DNA of 64,000 nucleotides from an uncultured Bacteroidales bacterium (GTDB taxonomy: Bacteria > Bacteroidota > Bacteroidia > Bacteroidales > UBA932): the NCBI GenBank assembly GCA_947253655.1, contig CAMYAE010000001.1:186001-250000 (forward strand), written 5' to 3'. A model generated the notes under the pieces. The model was given only the letters and a program-made list of their open reading frames with translations. It was not told the DNA's origin and did not search any database. Numbering within the stretch: position 1 is the first letter of the stretch; each line of letters opens with the position of its first letter. Position numbers and translations under genes: made by a program. Positions 9,363 to 18,384 of this stretch are shown here, piece by piece.

Positions 9363-11399
9363 ATGAAACATTGGGTCAAATACATGATATTATCGGCGTT
9401 TTGCCTGTTGTCAGTGCGGCAGGCATACGCCCAATACGACCTCGATGTTTTCTTCCTTAGGGGGAGGCAGGCCTTGGCTGACGGCAAATATGCAAGTTCC
9501 ATAGAAAATTTCAATGTCCTTGCGAGACTGGACACAACTGATTATTGGACATTTTTTTATAGGGGCATAGCCAAATACAATCTCGGAGATATACGTGGGG
9601 CGCAGCGCGATTTCAATACATCGGTGCGGCTGAATCCGGTATTCACTTCCGGCTATCATTATAGGGCGATAACTGAAAGCCGTTTCGGCAATTACGAAAA
9701 AGCCCTTGATGACTTGCAGAGGGCTATCGGGCTGCGGCCGGGTTTTGAGGGGCTTTATTTCAGCAGGGGAGTTACCTATTTCCTGTCACAGCAGTTCGAT
9801 AAAGCCGTCGCCGATTTTGACAAATATATCAGAAAACAGCCGAAAGACCCGTCGGCCTATCTTAACAGGGGGGCCGGCTATCTGTTCCTGAAAGACACTA
9901 CGAAGGCTTTGGCAGATTATAACAAGGCCATATCTTTAGATAATTATGAGCCTGAGGGCTATATAAGAAGAGGACGTCTCTATGCTTCAAAAGGAGATTA
10001 TGACAAGGCTTTGGCCGATATGGACAAGGCTATTGAATTAGACTCGACGGGCAGCTTCGCCTATTTCAACAGGGCGCTGATGTTCTATGAGAAGCGCAAC
10101 TTCAATGCGGCTATGGATGACCTGAACAAGGTGTTGGAATTGGAGCCGGGAAATGCCCTTACCCTATATAATAGAAGCCTTATAAGTGCACAGGTCGGGA
10201 ATTTTGAGGATGCGTTGTCCGATATGGACAGGGTTATAAACATAAATCCGAAAAACGTGCTTGCCTATTATAACCGTGCCTCGTATTTCGTGCAGATGAG
10301 CCGCTGGCAAGATGCTCTTGAGGATTATGATAAGGCTATAGAACTTTACCCTGATTTCGCAAAGGCTTATATGAACCGCTCATACGTTGAAAACAGGTTG
10401 GGAATGCAGTCCGCGTCCAAGCGGGATTATGAGACGGCGCAACGGAAAATCAGCGACTATCGGAAAACGAATGACGAGTCCGTCGGCTCTTTCGCTGACA
10501 CTACTAAGAAATATAGTTCTCTCTTGGCTTTAGACGCCGATTTTGCCAAGAAAGACTTTGACGACGAGCTTTTGCAGCACAGAGATATAGACATAAGGCT
10601 CAAGCCTTTATATAAATTTGTGGCGGCTGATGAATATTCCAATGTGAATTATGCTCTGAAAGACAGGTATGAGGACAGACTACTTGACAAGTTCCTTGCC
10701 GAGTCTGCTGTCCCTCTGCGCCTTTCGTCTGCGGACACCGTGTCTTTGCCTGCGAGAGCAGAAATAGAGAAAACGCTGAATGGAGGTGTCGGCATCGGAA
10801 GAGTGCAAAAGTCTATTACAGAGCAGGAAAGGCATTTTCTGCGCGGACTTTATCAGACCTACGACAAGCAGTTCAATGCTGCTCTGAACGATTACGACAG
10901 AGCCATAGAAAGCCCTTCGGCAGACAAGTTTGAGAAGCTTTACAAGGCATATTATCTTATGAACAGGGGAGCCTTGCGTGCCGAGATGATAGATTTCATC
11001 AATTCCATTGAAAACAATGTCCAGACTTTGAAAATGGATGACAAGGGAGCAGTCCGGGCTAAGGTTCAGGATAGGGTGAGCAGGACTTATGATTATTCAG
11101 AGGCGATTGACGATATGCTCGCGGCAAAGGAGATTTTGGGGAATAATCCTTATGTATATTATAATCTCGGCAATCTTTATTGCCTGTCTTCAAAGTTGGT
11201 CGAGGCTATTGAATTCTATTCCAAGGCCATTGAGGCATATAAGGTTATGGGAGATGCCTACTATAACAGGGGCTTGGTGCTTATATATCTGAAAGATAAG
11301 GAGAAAGGCTGTATTGATTTGTCGCATGCGGGAGAACTTGGGGTAGGAGAGGCGTATAATGTCATCAGTCGTTATTGTGAGGAGAAAAATGACAGGTGA
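9363..11399 (+). CDS. tetratricopeptide-repeat exported protein
   Basis: 678 residues with a cleavable signal peptide (MILSAFCLLSVRQAYA, then QYDLDVFF), so periplasmic or surface-associated. About ten TPR units are read from residue 30 to 360; repeated cores are AYLNRGAGYLFLKDTTKALADY, GYIRRGRLYASKGDYDKALADM and similar, with the A-x-x-D-Y/D-K-A-I pattern. A linker rich in charged residues follows (about 370-480), then more TPR-like helices (about 490-670; VYYNLGNLYCLSSKLVEAIEFY). TPR arrays scaffold protein complexes; no enzymatic domain is seen. Its stop overlaps the next start (TGATG at 11397-11401), so the downstream hydrolase is probably translationally coupled. Confidence 0.82.
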   Translation: MKHWVKYMILSAFCLLSVRQAYAQYDLDVFFLRGRQALADGKYASSIENFNVLARLDTTDYWTFFYRGIAKYNLGDIRGAQRDFNTSVRLNPVFTSGYHYRAITESRFGNYEKALDDLQRAIGLRPGFEGLYFSRGVTYFLSQQFDKAVADFDKYIRKQPKDPSAYLNRGAGYLFLKDTTKALADYNKAISLDNYEPEGYIRRGRLYASKGDYDKALADMDKAIELDSTGSFAYFNRALMFYEKRNFNAAMDDLNKVLELEPGNALTLYNRSLISAQVGNFEDALSDMDRVININPKNVLAYYNRASYFVQMSRWQDALEDYDKAIELYPDFAKAYMNRSYVENRLGMQSASKRDYETAQRKISDYRKTNDESVGSFADTTKKYSSLLALDADFAKKDFDDELLQHRDIDIRLKPLYKFVAADEYSNVNYALKDRYEDRLLDKFLAESAVPLRLSSADTVSLPARAEIEKTLNGGVGIGRVQKSITEQERHFLRGLYQTYDKQFNAALNDYDRAIESPSADKFEKLYKAYYLMNRGALRAEMIDFINSIENNVQTLKMDDKGAVRAKVQDRVSRTYDYSEAIDDMLAAKEILGNNPYVYYNLGNLYCLSSKLVEAIEFYSKAIEAYKVMGDAYYNRGLVLIYLKDKEKGCIDLSHAGELGVGEAYNVISRYCEEKNDR

Positions 11400-12208
11400 T
11401 GATTGAATTCATGAGTTTTTCCAGCGGCAGTTGCGGCAATTGCTATCTGTTGCGCTATGAAGGCGAAGACGGCACAAATCACGGCATTGTGATAGATGCC
11501 GGCGTGAGCCTGAGGCGTTTCAAGCAGGCTTTGGAGAGGAACGGTCTTGGTCTTGATTCTTTTGATTGCGTGCTGATGACCCATGATCACATGGATCACA
11601 TGAGGCATATCGGCTCTTTTTGCAAAAGGCTTCGGAAGCCTGTGTATGCGACCGATGTGCTGCATCATGCATTGGCTTATCATAGAGTTGCGGGACCCCA
11701 TATTGCCGAATGCAGGAGGGTGCTTTCGGGCGAGACCTGGAATGATGTGGGCGGCTTTGGCGTGAGGTATTTTGTCGTGCCTCACGATGCTACGCAGACT
11801 GTCGGTTATGCTATTCTTGCCGGCTCTCATAAGTTTGTGATTATGACGGATTTGGGGCGTATGACAGATGAGGCGGTCAATTTTGCGTTGCAAGCCGATA
11901 CTGTGGTGGTGGAGTCTAATTATGATAAGGATATGCTTATGTCAGGTGCATATACCCATGATTTGAAGATGAGGATTTGCCAGGGTAACGGTCATCTAAG
12001 CAACGATGAGTGTGCGTCTGCGATAAAGAGATTCTGGCATTCGGGGTTGAGGAATATATTCTTGTGTCACCTGAGTGAGAACAACAATACACCGGAGTTG
12101 GCATACAGGGCAGCCCGTGCGGCTTTGGATTCGATTGGCGTTCCTGCCGGCGAGGTAAATCTGCAGACGCTTCCGCGTGATTATCCGTCAAGTTTGTTCC
12201 GGCTGTAA
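11399..12208 (+). CDS. metallo-beta-lactamase-fold hydrolase, YycJ/WalJ-like
   Basis: 269 residues from the ATG at 11399, which overlaps the TPR stop (a GTG one codon upstream is also possible). The MBL zinc motif is MTHDHMDHMRHIGSF near residue 60 (HxHxDH form). Further ligands are VVPHDATQTVGYAI and IMTDLGRM, with a C-terminal LCHLSENNNTPELA. The opening FMSFSSGSCGNCYLL matches the YycJ/WalJ branch of MBL proteins, putative DNA exonucleases or phosphodiesterases linked in Firmicutes to WalRK loci. Cytosolic. The substrate is not determined by sequence. Confidence 0.85.
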   Translation: MIEFMSFSSGSCGNCYLLRYEGEDGTNHGIVIDAGVSLRRFKQALERNGLGLDSFDCVLMTHDHMDHMRHIGSFCKRLRKPVYATDVLHHALAYHRVAGPHIAECRRVLSGETWNDVGGFGVRYFVVPHDATQTVGYAILAGSHKFVIMTDLGRMTDEAVNFALQADTVVVESNYDKDMLMSGAYTHDLKMRICQGNGHLSNDECASAIKRFWHSGLRNIFLCHLSENNNTPELAYRAARAALDSIGVPAGEVNLQTLPRDYPSSLFRL

Positions 12209-12246
12209 CCCGGCGTCACCTTTCTTGTCACCCCCGGCGGAACGGC

Positions 12247-12305
12247 TCAGCCTTGCATTCTTTTGAGGTCCTGTTTCCTATGATCAGCCTTGCATTCTTT
12301 TGAGG
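12247..12305. repeat. 22-base direct repeat over the 3' end of the PatB gene
   Basis: The same 22 bases occur at 12247-12268 and 12284-12305, 37 bases apart. The second copy is the complement of the last seven codons and stop of the PatB-like gene, so the first copy repeats a coding tail just outside the gene. This looks like a small tandem duplication made by replication slippage. Confidence 0.8.
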
Positions 12306-13513
12306 CCGGTGACGAGACGTTGCACTCCCTCGACAAAAAGCGGACGCGGACACGCAAGGTTGATACGTACAAAGCCCTCGGTGCCGTACATCGAGCCTGC
12401 ATTCACCCAAACACACTCATTCTCAAGAAGGCTTTTTTCAATATCAAACGAAGACATCCCTTTCAATCTGCCGCAATCCAGCCAGGCAAGATAGGTGGCT
12501 TCCAGGTCGGTAAGGACAAAGCCCGGCAGCTCACGCCCGACCGTCTCCTTTAAATAGTCGTAATTGCCTGCTATATATTCGTTCAGCCGATCCAGCCATT
12601 CCTCACCCTCGGTGCGGTACTGACCTTTGAAGTCATCAGGTGCAGGCTCGCCGTAAGCCGCGATAAGGCCTGCCACCCCGAAAGGATTTACATCGCACAC
12701 CTCGTTCACATTTATCGTCCTGTCGATTTTCTTCCTCCATAAATCGTTGGCTGTTATAATGTTGGCAATTTGCAGCCCCGCTGTGTTGAATGATTTGCTC
12801 GGAGAGTTCAGGGTGATGCAGCATCGTCCGTTCTCCTGTGAAGCTGTCGCAAACGGAATAAATTTATTTCCCGGCCTGACCAGCTCGCAATGTATCTCAT
12901 CGCTGACGACAGTGACATCGTGTTTTCTGCATATTTCTCCGACTTTCTTCAACTCCTCTCTGCTCCATAATCTTCCGGCAGGGTTATGAGGATTGCACAG
13001 CAACAGGATTTTAGCTTTGCCGTCGCTGCACTTTGCCTCTAAATCTTCGAAATCCATTTCATATCTGCCGATTCCGTCAGCCACCCTGTATTTCAACGGG
13101 TTTTCCGAGATTTCGCAACCGTTGTTCTTTATAGATGAAAAGAAACAGTTATAGACAGGTGTCTGAATAATTACTTTATCTCCGGGGGCGGCAAGTGCTT
13201 TTATGACGGCAGAGATTGCCGGCACAACCCCTGTGGTATATATTATATGCTCCGGCAGGATTCCCCAATTATAACGTCTTGAAAACCAACTGCATACTGA
13301 CTTATAATAGACCTCCGGCACAACCGTGTATCCGAACACTCCGTGCTCCACCCTTTTCCTTAAAGCCTCTTTTATGAAAGGTGCGGCCTCGAAATCCATA
13401 TCCGCCACCCACATCGGGATAATATCGCCTTCCACCTTAACGGGCGGCTCTGCGTCCCATTTGACGCAATTGGTGTTCTTTCTGTATGTTATACTGTCAA
13501 AATCGTATTTCAT
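12284..13513 (-). CDS. patB: PatB/MalY-type PLP-dependent C-S lyase (cystathionine beta-lyase)
   Basis: 409 residues, fold-type I aminotransferase superfamily. The N-terminus NTNCVKWDAEPPV and IPMWVADMDFEAAPFI are diagnostic of MalY/PatB enzymes. Other motifs are YTTGVVPAISAVIKA, LLLCNPHNPAGRLWSREEL, VVSDEIHCELV (PLP-binding Asp) and NSPSKSFNTAGLQIAN with the PLP Lys near residue 239. Such enzymes cleave cystathionine, cysteine or related thioethers to pyruvate, ammonia and a thiol. Cytosolic. It lies 5 bases after the DUF3737 gene and belongs to the MATE-DUF3737-PatB operon. A short 3' duplication follows its stop. Confidence 0.9.
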   Translation of the reverse strand: MKYDFDSITYRKNTNCVKWDAEPPVKVEGDIIPMWVADMDFEAAPFIKEALRKRVEHGVFGYTVVPEVYYKSVCSWFSRRYNWGILPEHIIYTTGVVPAISAVIKALAAPGDKVIIQTPVYNCFFSSIKNNGCEISENPLKYRVADGIGRYEMDFEDLEAKCSDGKAKILLLCNPHNPAGRLWSREELKKVGEICRKHDVTVVSDEIHCELVRPGNKFIPFATASQENGRCCITLNSPSKSFNTAGLQIANIITANDLWRKKIDRTINVNEVCDVNPFGVAGLIAAYGEPAPDDFKGQYRTEGEEWLDRLNEYIAGNYDYLKETVGRELPGFVLTDLEATYLAWLDCGRLKGMSSFDIEKSLLENECVWVNAGSMYGTEGFVRINLACPRPLFVEGVQRLVTGLKRMQG

Positions 13514-13518
13514 ATCAT

Positions 13519-14367
13519 TTATTTTTCTATTATTATTTCACAGTCGCCGGGAGCCTTAATGTTCTTGTCTATAATGATTTCACCGACGCTGCCGACCTCT
13601 ATGCGTCCGGTCCGCGGATTCTTTATGGATATTATATTTCCTATTATGTTGCCTCTGACGGAAGAATATTCCAAGGCAAGGTCAGCGTCGGGGCCGAAAG
13701 TGCAGTCCTCTAAAATAAGGTTCTCGGCATAGCACAGCGGTTGTGTGCCTGTTATATGACAGCGGACAAGTTTCAGATTTCGCGAATGCCAACCTAAGTA
13801 TTCTCCGTTGATTTCTGAATCATACACCGTCACATTGTCCGTTTCCCAAAAAGCGTCTTTCGTGTTCAATACCGAATTTCGGATTTCAATGTCCGAACTC
13901 CATTGGAAAGAGTAGTTTCCGTTCAGCTTGAAGTTGTTGATTTTTATATTCTTACAGTGGGTGAAAATATAATCCGCATGGTCGGCCGAGACATTTTCCA
14001 TTTCCACATTATTGCAATGCCACATCGTTTCAGCGGCTGATGGAATCTGCACGTTCCTGAGTTTCATCCCATCCATTTCCCGGAACATTTTAGGAGAATC
14101 CACAATCGTGTCTTCCATGACCATATTCTTGGAGTACCAGATTCCCGCTCTTGCGCCTCCTGTGAAAAGGCAGTCCTTTATTACAAAACCGTCGCATATC
14201 CAGAAAGGGTATTTCCCCTCAAACCTGCAATTTACAGCTGTGATGTTGCCTGTCTCTTTCAGTGCCGATTCCCCTGTGTGTATTTTTACATTTTCCAAAT
14301 ATAGGTCGTGTTCGCAGTATAACGGCCTTTCTCCACCGAATTCCTGATTTTTTATTTCTTTAACCAT
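13519..14367 (-). CDS. DUF3737 family protein (right-handed beta-helix)
   Basis: 282 residues when started at the ATG at 14367, whose A is also the last base of the upstream TAA (TAATG); an ATG 27 bases further upstream would overlap the transporter gene and was not preferred. The chain is a ladder of short repeats such as VIKDCLFTGGARAGIWYS, NVQIPSAAETMWHC, IEIRNSVLNTKDAFWET and NLILEDCTFGPDADLALEY, the pattern of a pectin-lyase-like beta-helix. This matches DUF3737 from the opening KEIKNQEFGGERPLY onward. No signal peptide, so probably cytosolic. The function of DUF3737 is not known; its location between a MATE exporter and a C-S lyase is the best clue. Confidence 0.85.
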   Translation of the reverse strand: MVKEIKNQEFGGERPLYCEHDLYLENVKIHTGESALKETGNITAVNCRFEGKYPFWICDGFVIKDCLFTGGARAGIWYSKNMVMEDTIVDSPKMFREMDGMKLRNVQIPSAAETMWHCNNVEMENVSADHADYIFTHCKNIKINNFKLNGNYSFQWSSDIEIRNSVLNTKDAFWETDNVTVYDSEINGEYLGWHSRNLKLVRCHITGTQPLCYAENLILEDCTFGPDADLALEYSSVRGNIIGNIISIKNPRTGRIEVGSVGEIIIDKNIKAPGDCEIIIEK

Positions 14368-15743
14368 TATGTTATTGTTTTTAATTTCAACCATTTGTTG
14401 CCTCTAAGACGCAGCAGGAATATTATACCCCTTATGTTCAATTCCACGCACATGGCAATCCAATATCCTTCAAGCCCATATTTAGGTGTCAAAAGCAGTG
14501 CCAACCCTATTCTGACTATCCAGATGCTCCCGAAATTCATAATACTCGGCACGAGGGTGTCACCTGCCCCGACGAATGCTCCGTAAGCTACTATGGATAC
14601 GGCATATAGCGTCTCTGCAAATGCCTCTATGCGAAGCACTTTTACTCCTAAGGCAGAAACTTCGGGGTCGGAGGTCAGCAGTCCCATTATCGTCGGAGCG
14701 AATAAATACATAAGCACTGCGAGGAATGTCATTATGGCAGACGCCATAGTCACCGTAATCCGTGCGAAGCGCCTTGCAATATCTTTTCTGCCGGCTCCGA
14801 TGCTTTGGCCAACAAGTGTCGTGGCAGCCTCCGAAAGACCGTAGCCCGGCATATAGCAAAAGCTTTCTGCCGTAATGGCAAAGGCGTTGGCGGCTATTGA
14901 TATAGGACCGAGAGGGGCGACTATTATCGTACTCATTACATAGGCCCCGCGCATTATTATATTTTGCAGCCACATCGGTCCGGTAATTCCCAAAGCGTTT
15001 TTCAGGACGATCCTGTCGGGAACGAATGTGCCTTTTTCTCCTTTGATTTTCAGCTCTTTGGATTTGCATGTGACATACCATACCGAATATACGGACACTG
15101 TCGTTTCGGCTGCTCCCGTCCCCAAAGCCGCTCCGGCGACCCCAATGTCCAATATATATATGAATATATAATTGAAAATGACATCGAACACGGCGAGGGC
15201 TATATATATCATGCTCGGCACTTTCATGTTGCCGCTCGCCTGCAGCATTGCACTTGCCGCGAAGCCGACCGCTCCGATAGGCATGAATGCCGTAAATATC
15301 ATGAAATACAGGGAGGCGTCTCCGACAATTTCCGCTGAGCCGCCAAGCCATATCGGCAGGTTGCGGCTTATTGCAATGCCGCAAGAGGCTAACAGACAGG
15401 TGAATATGAAGACGGTTAATAGACCCTTCCTAAGCAGGCTTCTTGCGGCCTCGAAGTCCTTTGCACCGCATTTGTGGGCCACCTGCACCGAAAAGCCGGA
15501 CATTACAGCCATGAAAAAGCCGTTCATTATCCAGGTGCTGGTGGACACAAGCCCGATTGAGGCTGCCGGGTTTGCTCCGAGGTGGCCGACCATGGATGCA
15601 TCGATGTATTGCATCAGTACGGACGAAATCTGGGCAAGGATGGCCGGTATGGCGAGAAGCATGGCCAGCCTGAACTGCTGCCCTTCCGTCATCGGAAGCC
15701 TGTTCCTTATTAGTCCCAATAGTTCGTCCTTGCTTTCTTTCAT
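14367..15743 (-). CDS. MATE family multidrug/solute efflux transporter
   Basis: 458 residues from the ATG at 15743 (MKESKDELLGLIRNRL); a TTG 21 bases upstream is a weaker alternative. About twelve hydrophobic helices are present. MATE signatures include LAQISSVLMQYIDASMVGHLG in helix 1 and VATTLVGQSIGAGRKDIARR-like EAATTLVGQSIGAGRKDIAR in the second half. Such transporters exchange Na+ or H+ for organic cations or other compounds. First gene of the compact MATE-DUF3737-PatB operon, so the exported compound may be related to the thiol/amino acid chemistry of PatB. That link is inference. Confidence 0.9.
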   Translation of the reverse strand: MKESKDELLGLIRNRLPMTEGQQFRLAMLLAIPAILAQISSVLMQYIDASMVGHLGANPAASIGLVSTSTWIMNGFFMAVMSGFSVQVAHKCGAKDFEAARSLLRKGLLTVFIFTCLLASCGIAISRNLPIWLGGSAEIVGDASLYFMIFTAFMPIGAVGFAASAMLQASGNMKVPSMIYIALAVFDVIFNYIFIYILDIGVAGAALGTGAAETTVSVYSVWYVTCKSKELKIKGEKGTFVPDRIVLKNALGITGPMWLQNIIMRGAYVMSTIIVAPLGPISIAANAFAITAESFCYMPGYGLSEAATTLVGQSIGAGRKDIARRFARITVTMASAIMTFLAVLMYLFAPTIMGLLTSDPEVSALGVKVLRIEAFAETLYAVSIVAYGAFVGAGDTLVPSIMNFGSIWIVRIGLALLLTPKYGLEGYWIAMCVELNIRGIIFLLRLRGNKWLKLKTIT

Positions 15744-15785
15744 TCGAGGAGTCTTGATGTGCAATAATAATAAAAAAAAGAACTA

Positions 15786-15793
15786 CAAAGATA
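15786..15793 (-). promoter_or_regulatory. possible -7 box of the MATE-DUF3737-PatB operon
   Basis: On the minus strand this reads TATCTTTG, a match to TAnnTTTG, 43 bases upstream of the transporter ATG. No clear -33 element is present, so the call rests on one half of the promoter only. Confidence 0.35.
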
Positions 15794-15934
15794 CTCAAAA
15801 TACCAATTTATTGTGTGTAATACGTTAAAAGCAAGTTAAAAATACTGATAAATATGTATTGTCCGCAATGTCTGATTGTCGGAAATTTGAAAATTAATAA
15901 TTCGGTAGTGTGTAACTAATATTTATTGTTTAAG

Positions 15935-18238
15935 ATGAAACGTATTTTGACATTGATTTTATTAATTGCCTGCATTACAGATGTTGCATTTGCAGGCGTA
16001 GCGGATAATGAGGTGAGAAGAAGGGCGACAATTAAAGGGCGTGTAGAAGATATGGTTACAAAAAAGCCTGTGCCTTTTGCCGGAGTTGTGATTAAGGGGA
16101 CAATGATCGGCACAACCACAAACGAGTCGGGATATTATATCCTCAGAGGAGTGCCTGTGGGCAGACTGACGCTTGAGATTACTTCTATTGGCTTTGCAAC
16201 AGTGAGGAAAGTCGTTGAAATCTCTGAAAATGAGAGTTTTATACTCGATGTTCTCCTTGAAGAAGAAGAAAGTGAACTGGATGAGGTGGTGGTTTCAGCC
16301 AACAGATCCGAGACAACCAGAAAATTGGCTCCTACATTGGTGAATGTTGTCAGCCTCAAAACTTTGGAAGAGACAAATTCCGCTTGTCTTTCACAAGGTT
16401 TGAATTTCCAGCCGGGAGTAAGGGTGGAAACCAATTGTCAGAATTGCGGTTTCAGACAAGTGAGGATAAACGGACTTGACGGACATTATTCGCAGATTCT
16501 GATAGATTCCAGGCCTATTTTCAGTGCTTTGGCTGGGGTATATGGTCTGGATCAGATTCCTACCAACATGATCGACAGAGTTGAGGTGATTAGGGGCGGC
16601 GGCTCTGCACTCTTCGGCTCTTCTGCAATTGCCGGTACGGTAAATGTTATAACCAAGGAGCCTTCAAGAAATTCATTTGCCGTTGCCCATAACCTATCTA
16701 ATATAGGACTGAAAAACTCTTTTATAAACAATACTACCGTAAACTCCTCCTTTGTAAGTCAGGATAATAATTTCGGAATCTCCACTTATGGTCAAATCAG
16801 TGACAGAGACAGTTATGACAGCGATCGGGACGGCTTTACAGAAATGCCGGAACTTAAAAACCGGATGGTGGGTATCCGTTCTTTCTTCAAGACCGGAGAT
16901 TATTCTAAGATCACGGCAGAATACCACTATCTGCACGAGCATAGAAGAGGAGGAAACAATCTTTCTCGTCCGCCACATGAGGCCGACATCGCGGAGGCAC
17001 TAAAACACGATGTAGGAAGCGGCAATGTGAAATTCGATTATTTTTCTCCTAACCAGAAACATAAACTAAGTGTGTTCGGTGCAGCCCAGCAGGTTCACAG
17101 AGATAGTTATTATGGGGTGAAAAAGGATCTCAATGCCTATGGAGAGACTACCGATTTTACCTTTGTTACAGGTGTCCAGTATAATTATAAATTCGACAAA
17201 TGCCTCTTTATGCCGGCAGAACTTGTCGGAGGAGCAGAATATAATCAAGATGATATTAAAGACAATATGTGGGGATATAATCGCTATGTAAATCAGAACG
17301 TAAAAATCGGAAGTGTCTTTTTCCAGAACGAGTGGAAGAATGACAAGCTCGGAATATTGCTCGGAGGACGTCTTGACAAGCACAATCATGTCAAAAGACC
17401 TATTTTCAGCCCACGTGTCAATTTTCGCTACAATCCAATTCAGGACGTGAATTTGAGACTGAGCTATTCTTTCGGGTTCCGTGCACCCCAGGCATTTGAC
17501 GAAGATTTGCATATTGAGAACGTGGGCGGTACAGTGTCGATGATCCGTCTTGCAAAGGACCTGAAAGAGGAACGCTCCCAGAGTTTGAGCCTTTCTGCCG
17601 ATTTGTATCATAATTGGAACTCATGGCAGGCAAATCTTTTGTTGGAGGGCTTCTATACAAGGCTTACAGATGCCTTTGCTCTCAAAGACATAGGGCTTGA
17701 AAACGGAATTATGATTAAAGAAAGGATTAATGAATCCGGAGCGAATGTCTATGGAGGTGTTGTTGAAGGGAAATTGTCTTATAAGAAATATATGCAGTTG
17801 CAGGCCGGGCTTACCTTGCAAAGGGCAGAATATTTCGATGCCAGAAATTGGAGTGAAGACGAAGAACTGCCACTTGAAAAAAGGATTTTCAGAACTCCTG
17901 ATGTCTATGGCTATTTCACATTGTCATCCAATCCTATTGCAGATTGGGAACTGACTTTTAGCGGTAATTACACCGGAAGCATGCTTGTGGAGCACCACAA
18001 GGGCTTCATTGATAAAGACCGCACAGAAAAGACAAAAGGTTTTATGGAGTTGAATTTCAAGACAGGATATGATTTCAGAATATACAAGAATATGATTTTG
18101 GAAATAAATGCGGGCGTGCAGAATATTTTCAATGCATATCAGAACGACTTTGACAAGGGGATTGACAGGGACGCCAATTATATCTATGGTCCCGGCAATC
18201 CGAGAATCTTATTTGCAGGCATTAAAATAAGCTATTGA
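15935..18238 (+). CDS. TonB-dependent outer-membrane receptor with carboxypeptidase-regulatory domain
   Basis: 767 residues from the ATG at 15935 (a TTG three codons earlier is unlikely). A signal peptide (ILTLILLIACITDVAFA) is followed by a carboxypeptidase-D regulatory-like domain at about 28-110 (TIKGRVEDMVTKKPVPFAGV). The plug domain at about 120-235 contains NGLDGHYSQILIDSRPIF and IDRVEVIRGGGSALFGSSAI. A 22-strand-type barrel ends with the aromatic-terminated IYGPGNPRILFAGIKISY. The plug with ETNCQNCGFRQVRI resembles receptors for siderophores, heme or metals rather than SusC glycan transporters, and no SusD partner is adjacent. The ligand cannot be named. A strong terminator follows. 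Confidence 0.88.
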   Translation: MKRILTLILLIACITDVAFAGVADNEVRRRATIKGRVEDMVTKKPVPFAGVVIKGTMIGTTTNESGYYILRGVPVGRLTLEITSIGFATVRKVVEISENESFILDVLLEEEESELDEVVVSANRSETTRKLAPTLVNVVSLKTLEETNSACLSQGLNFQPGVRVETNCQNCGFRQVRINGLDGHYSQILIDSRPIFSALAGVYGLDQIPTNMIDRVEVIRGGGSALFGSSAIAGTVNVITKEPSRNSFAVAHNLSNIGLKNSFINNTTVNSSFVSQDNNFGISTYGQISDRDSYDSDRDGFTEMPELKNRMVGIRSFFKTGDYSKITAEYHYLHEHRRGGNNLSRPPHEADIAEALKHDVGSGNVKFDYFSPNQKHKLSVFGAAQQVHRDSYYGVKKDLNAYGETTDFTFVTGVQYNYKFDKCLFMPAELVGGAEYNQDDIKDNMWGYNRYVNQNVKIGSVFFQNEWKNDKLGILLGGRLDKHNHVKRPIFSPRVNFRYNPIQDVNLRLSYSFGFRAPQAFDEDLHIENVGGTVSMIRLAKDLKEERSQSLSLSADLYHNWNSWQANLLLEGFYTRLTDAFALKDIGLENGIMIKERINESGANVYGGVVEGKLSYKKYMQLQAGLTLQRAEYFDARNWSEDEELPLEKRIFRTPDVYGYFTLSSNPIADWELTFSGNYTGSMLVEHHKGFIDKDRTEKTKGFMELNFKTGYDFRIYKNMILEINAGVQNIFNAYQNDFDKGIDRDANYIYGPGNPRILFAGIKISY

Positions 18239-18258
18239 TTAATGATTTTATTGATGGG

Positions 18259-18289
18259 GGAGTGTCGCTTGGTGACGCTCCTCTTTTTT
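18259..18289 (+). terminator. rho-independent terminator of the TonB receptor gene
   Basis: GGAGTGTC (18259-18266) pairs with GACGCTCC (18274-18281) over a 7-base loop, with one G-T wobble, followed by TCTTTTTT. It is 21 bases after the receptor stop. Confidence 0.85.
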
Positions 18290-18333
18290 GTTTCAGACTG
18301 GGCCGGAAACCGTAATCCGTCCGGAGCGGGCAT

Positions 18334-18367
18334 AAAAAAAGAGTCCGGTAATACCGAACTCTCTTTT
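18334..18367. terminator. bidirectional terminator between TonB receptor and pckA
   Basis: Arms 18341-18349 and 18353-18361 form a 9-base stem with one mismatch and a 3-base loop. A-run on the left and T-run on the right give a U-tract for either strand. On the minus strand it closes pckA, 24 bases past its stop. Confidence 0.8.
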
Positions 18368-18384
18368 TAATATTATACTGCTTA

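Noticed and set aside
15172..15828. 218-residue plus-strand reading frame opposite the MATE gene
   Set aside because: It is antisense to a clear membrane transporter, has no recognisable domain, and follows the codon pattern of the opposite strand.
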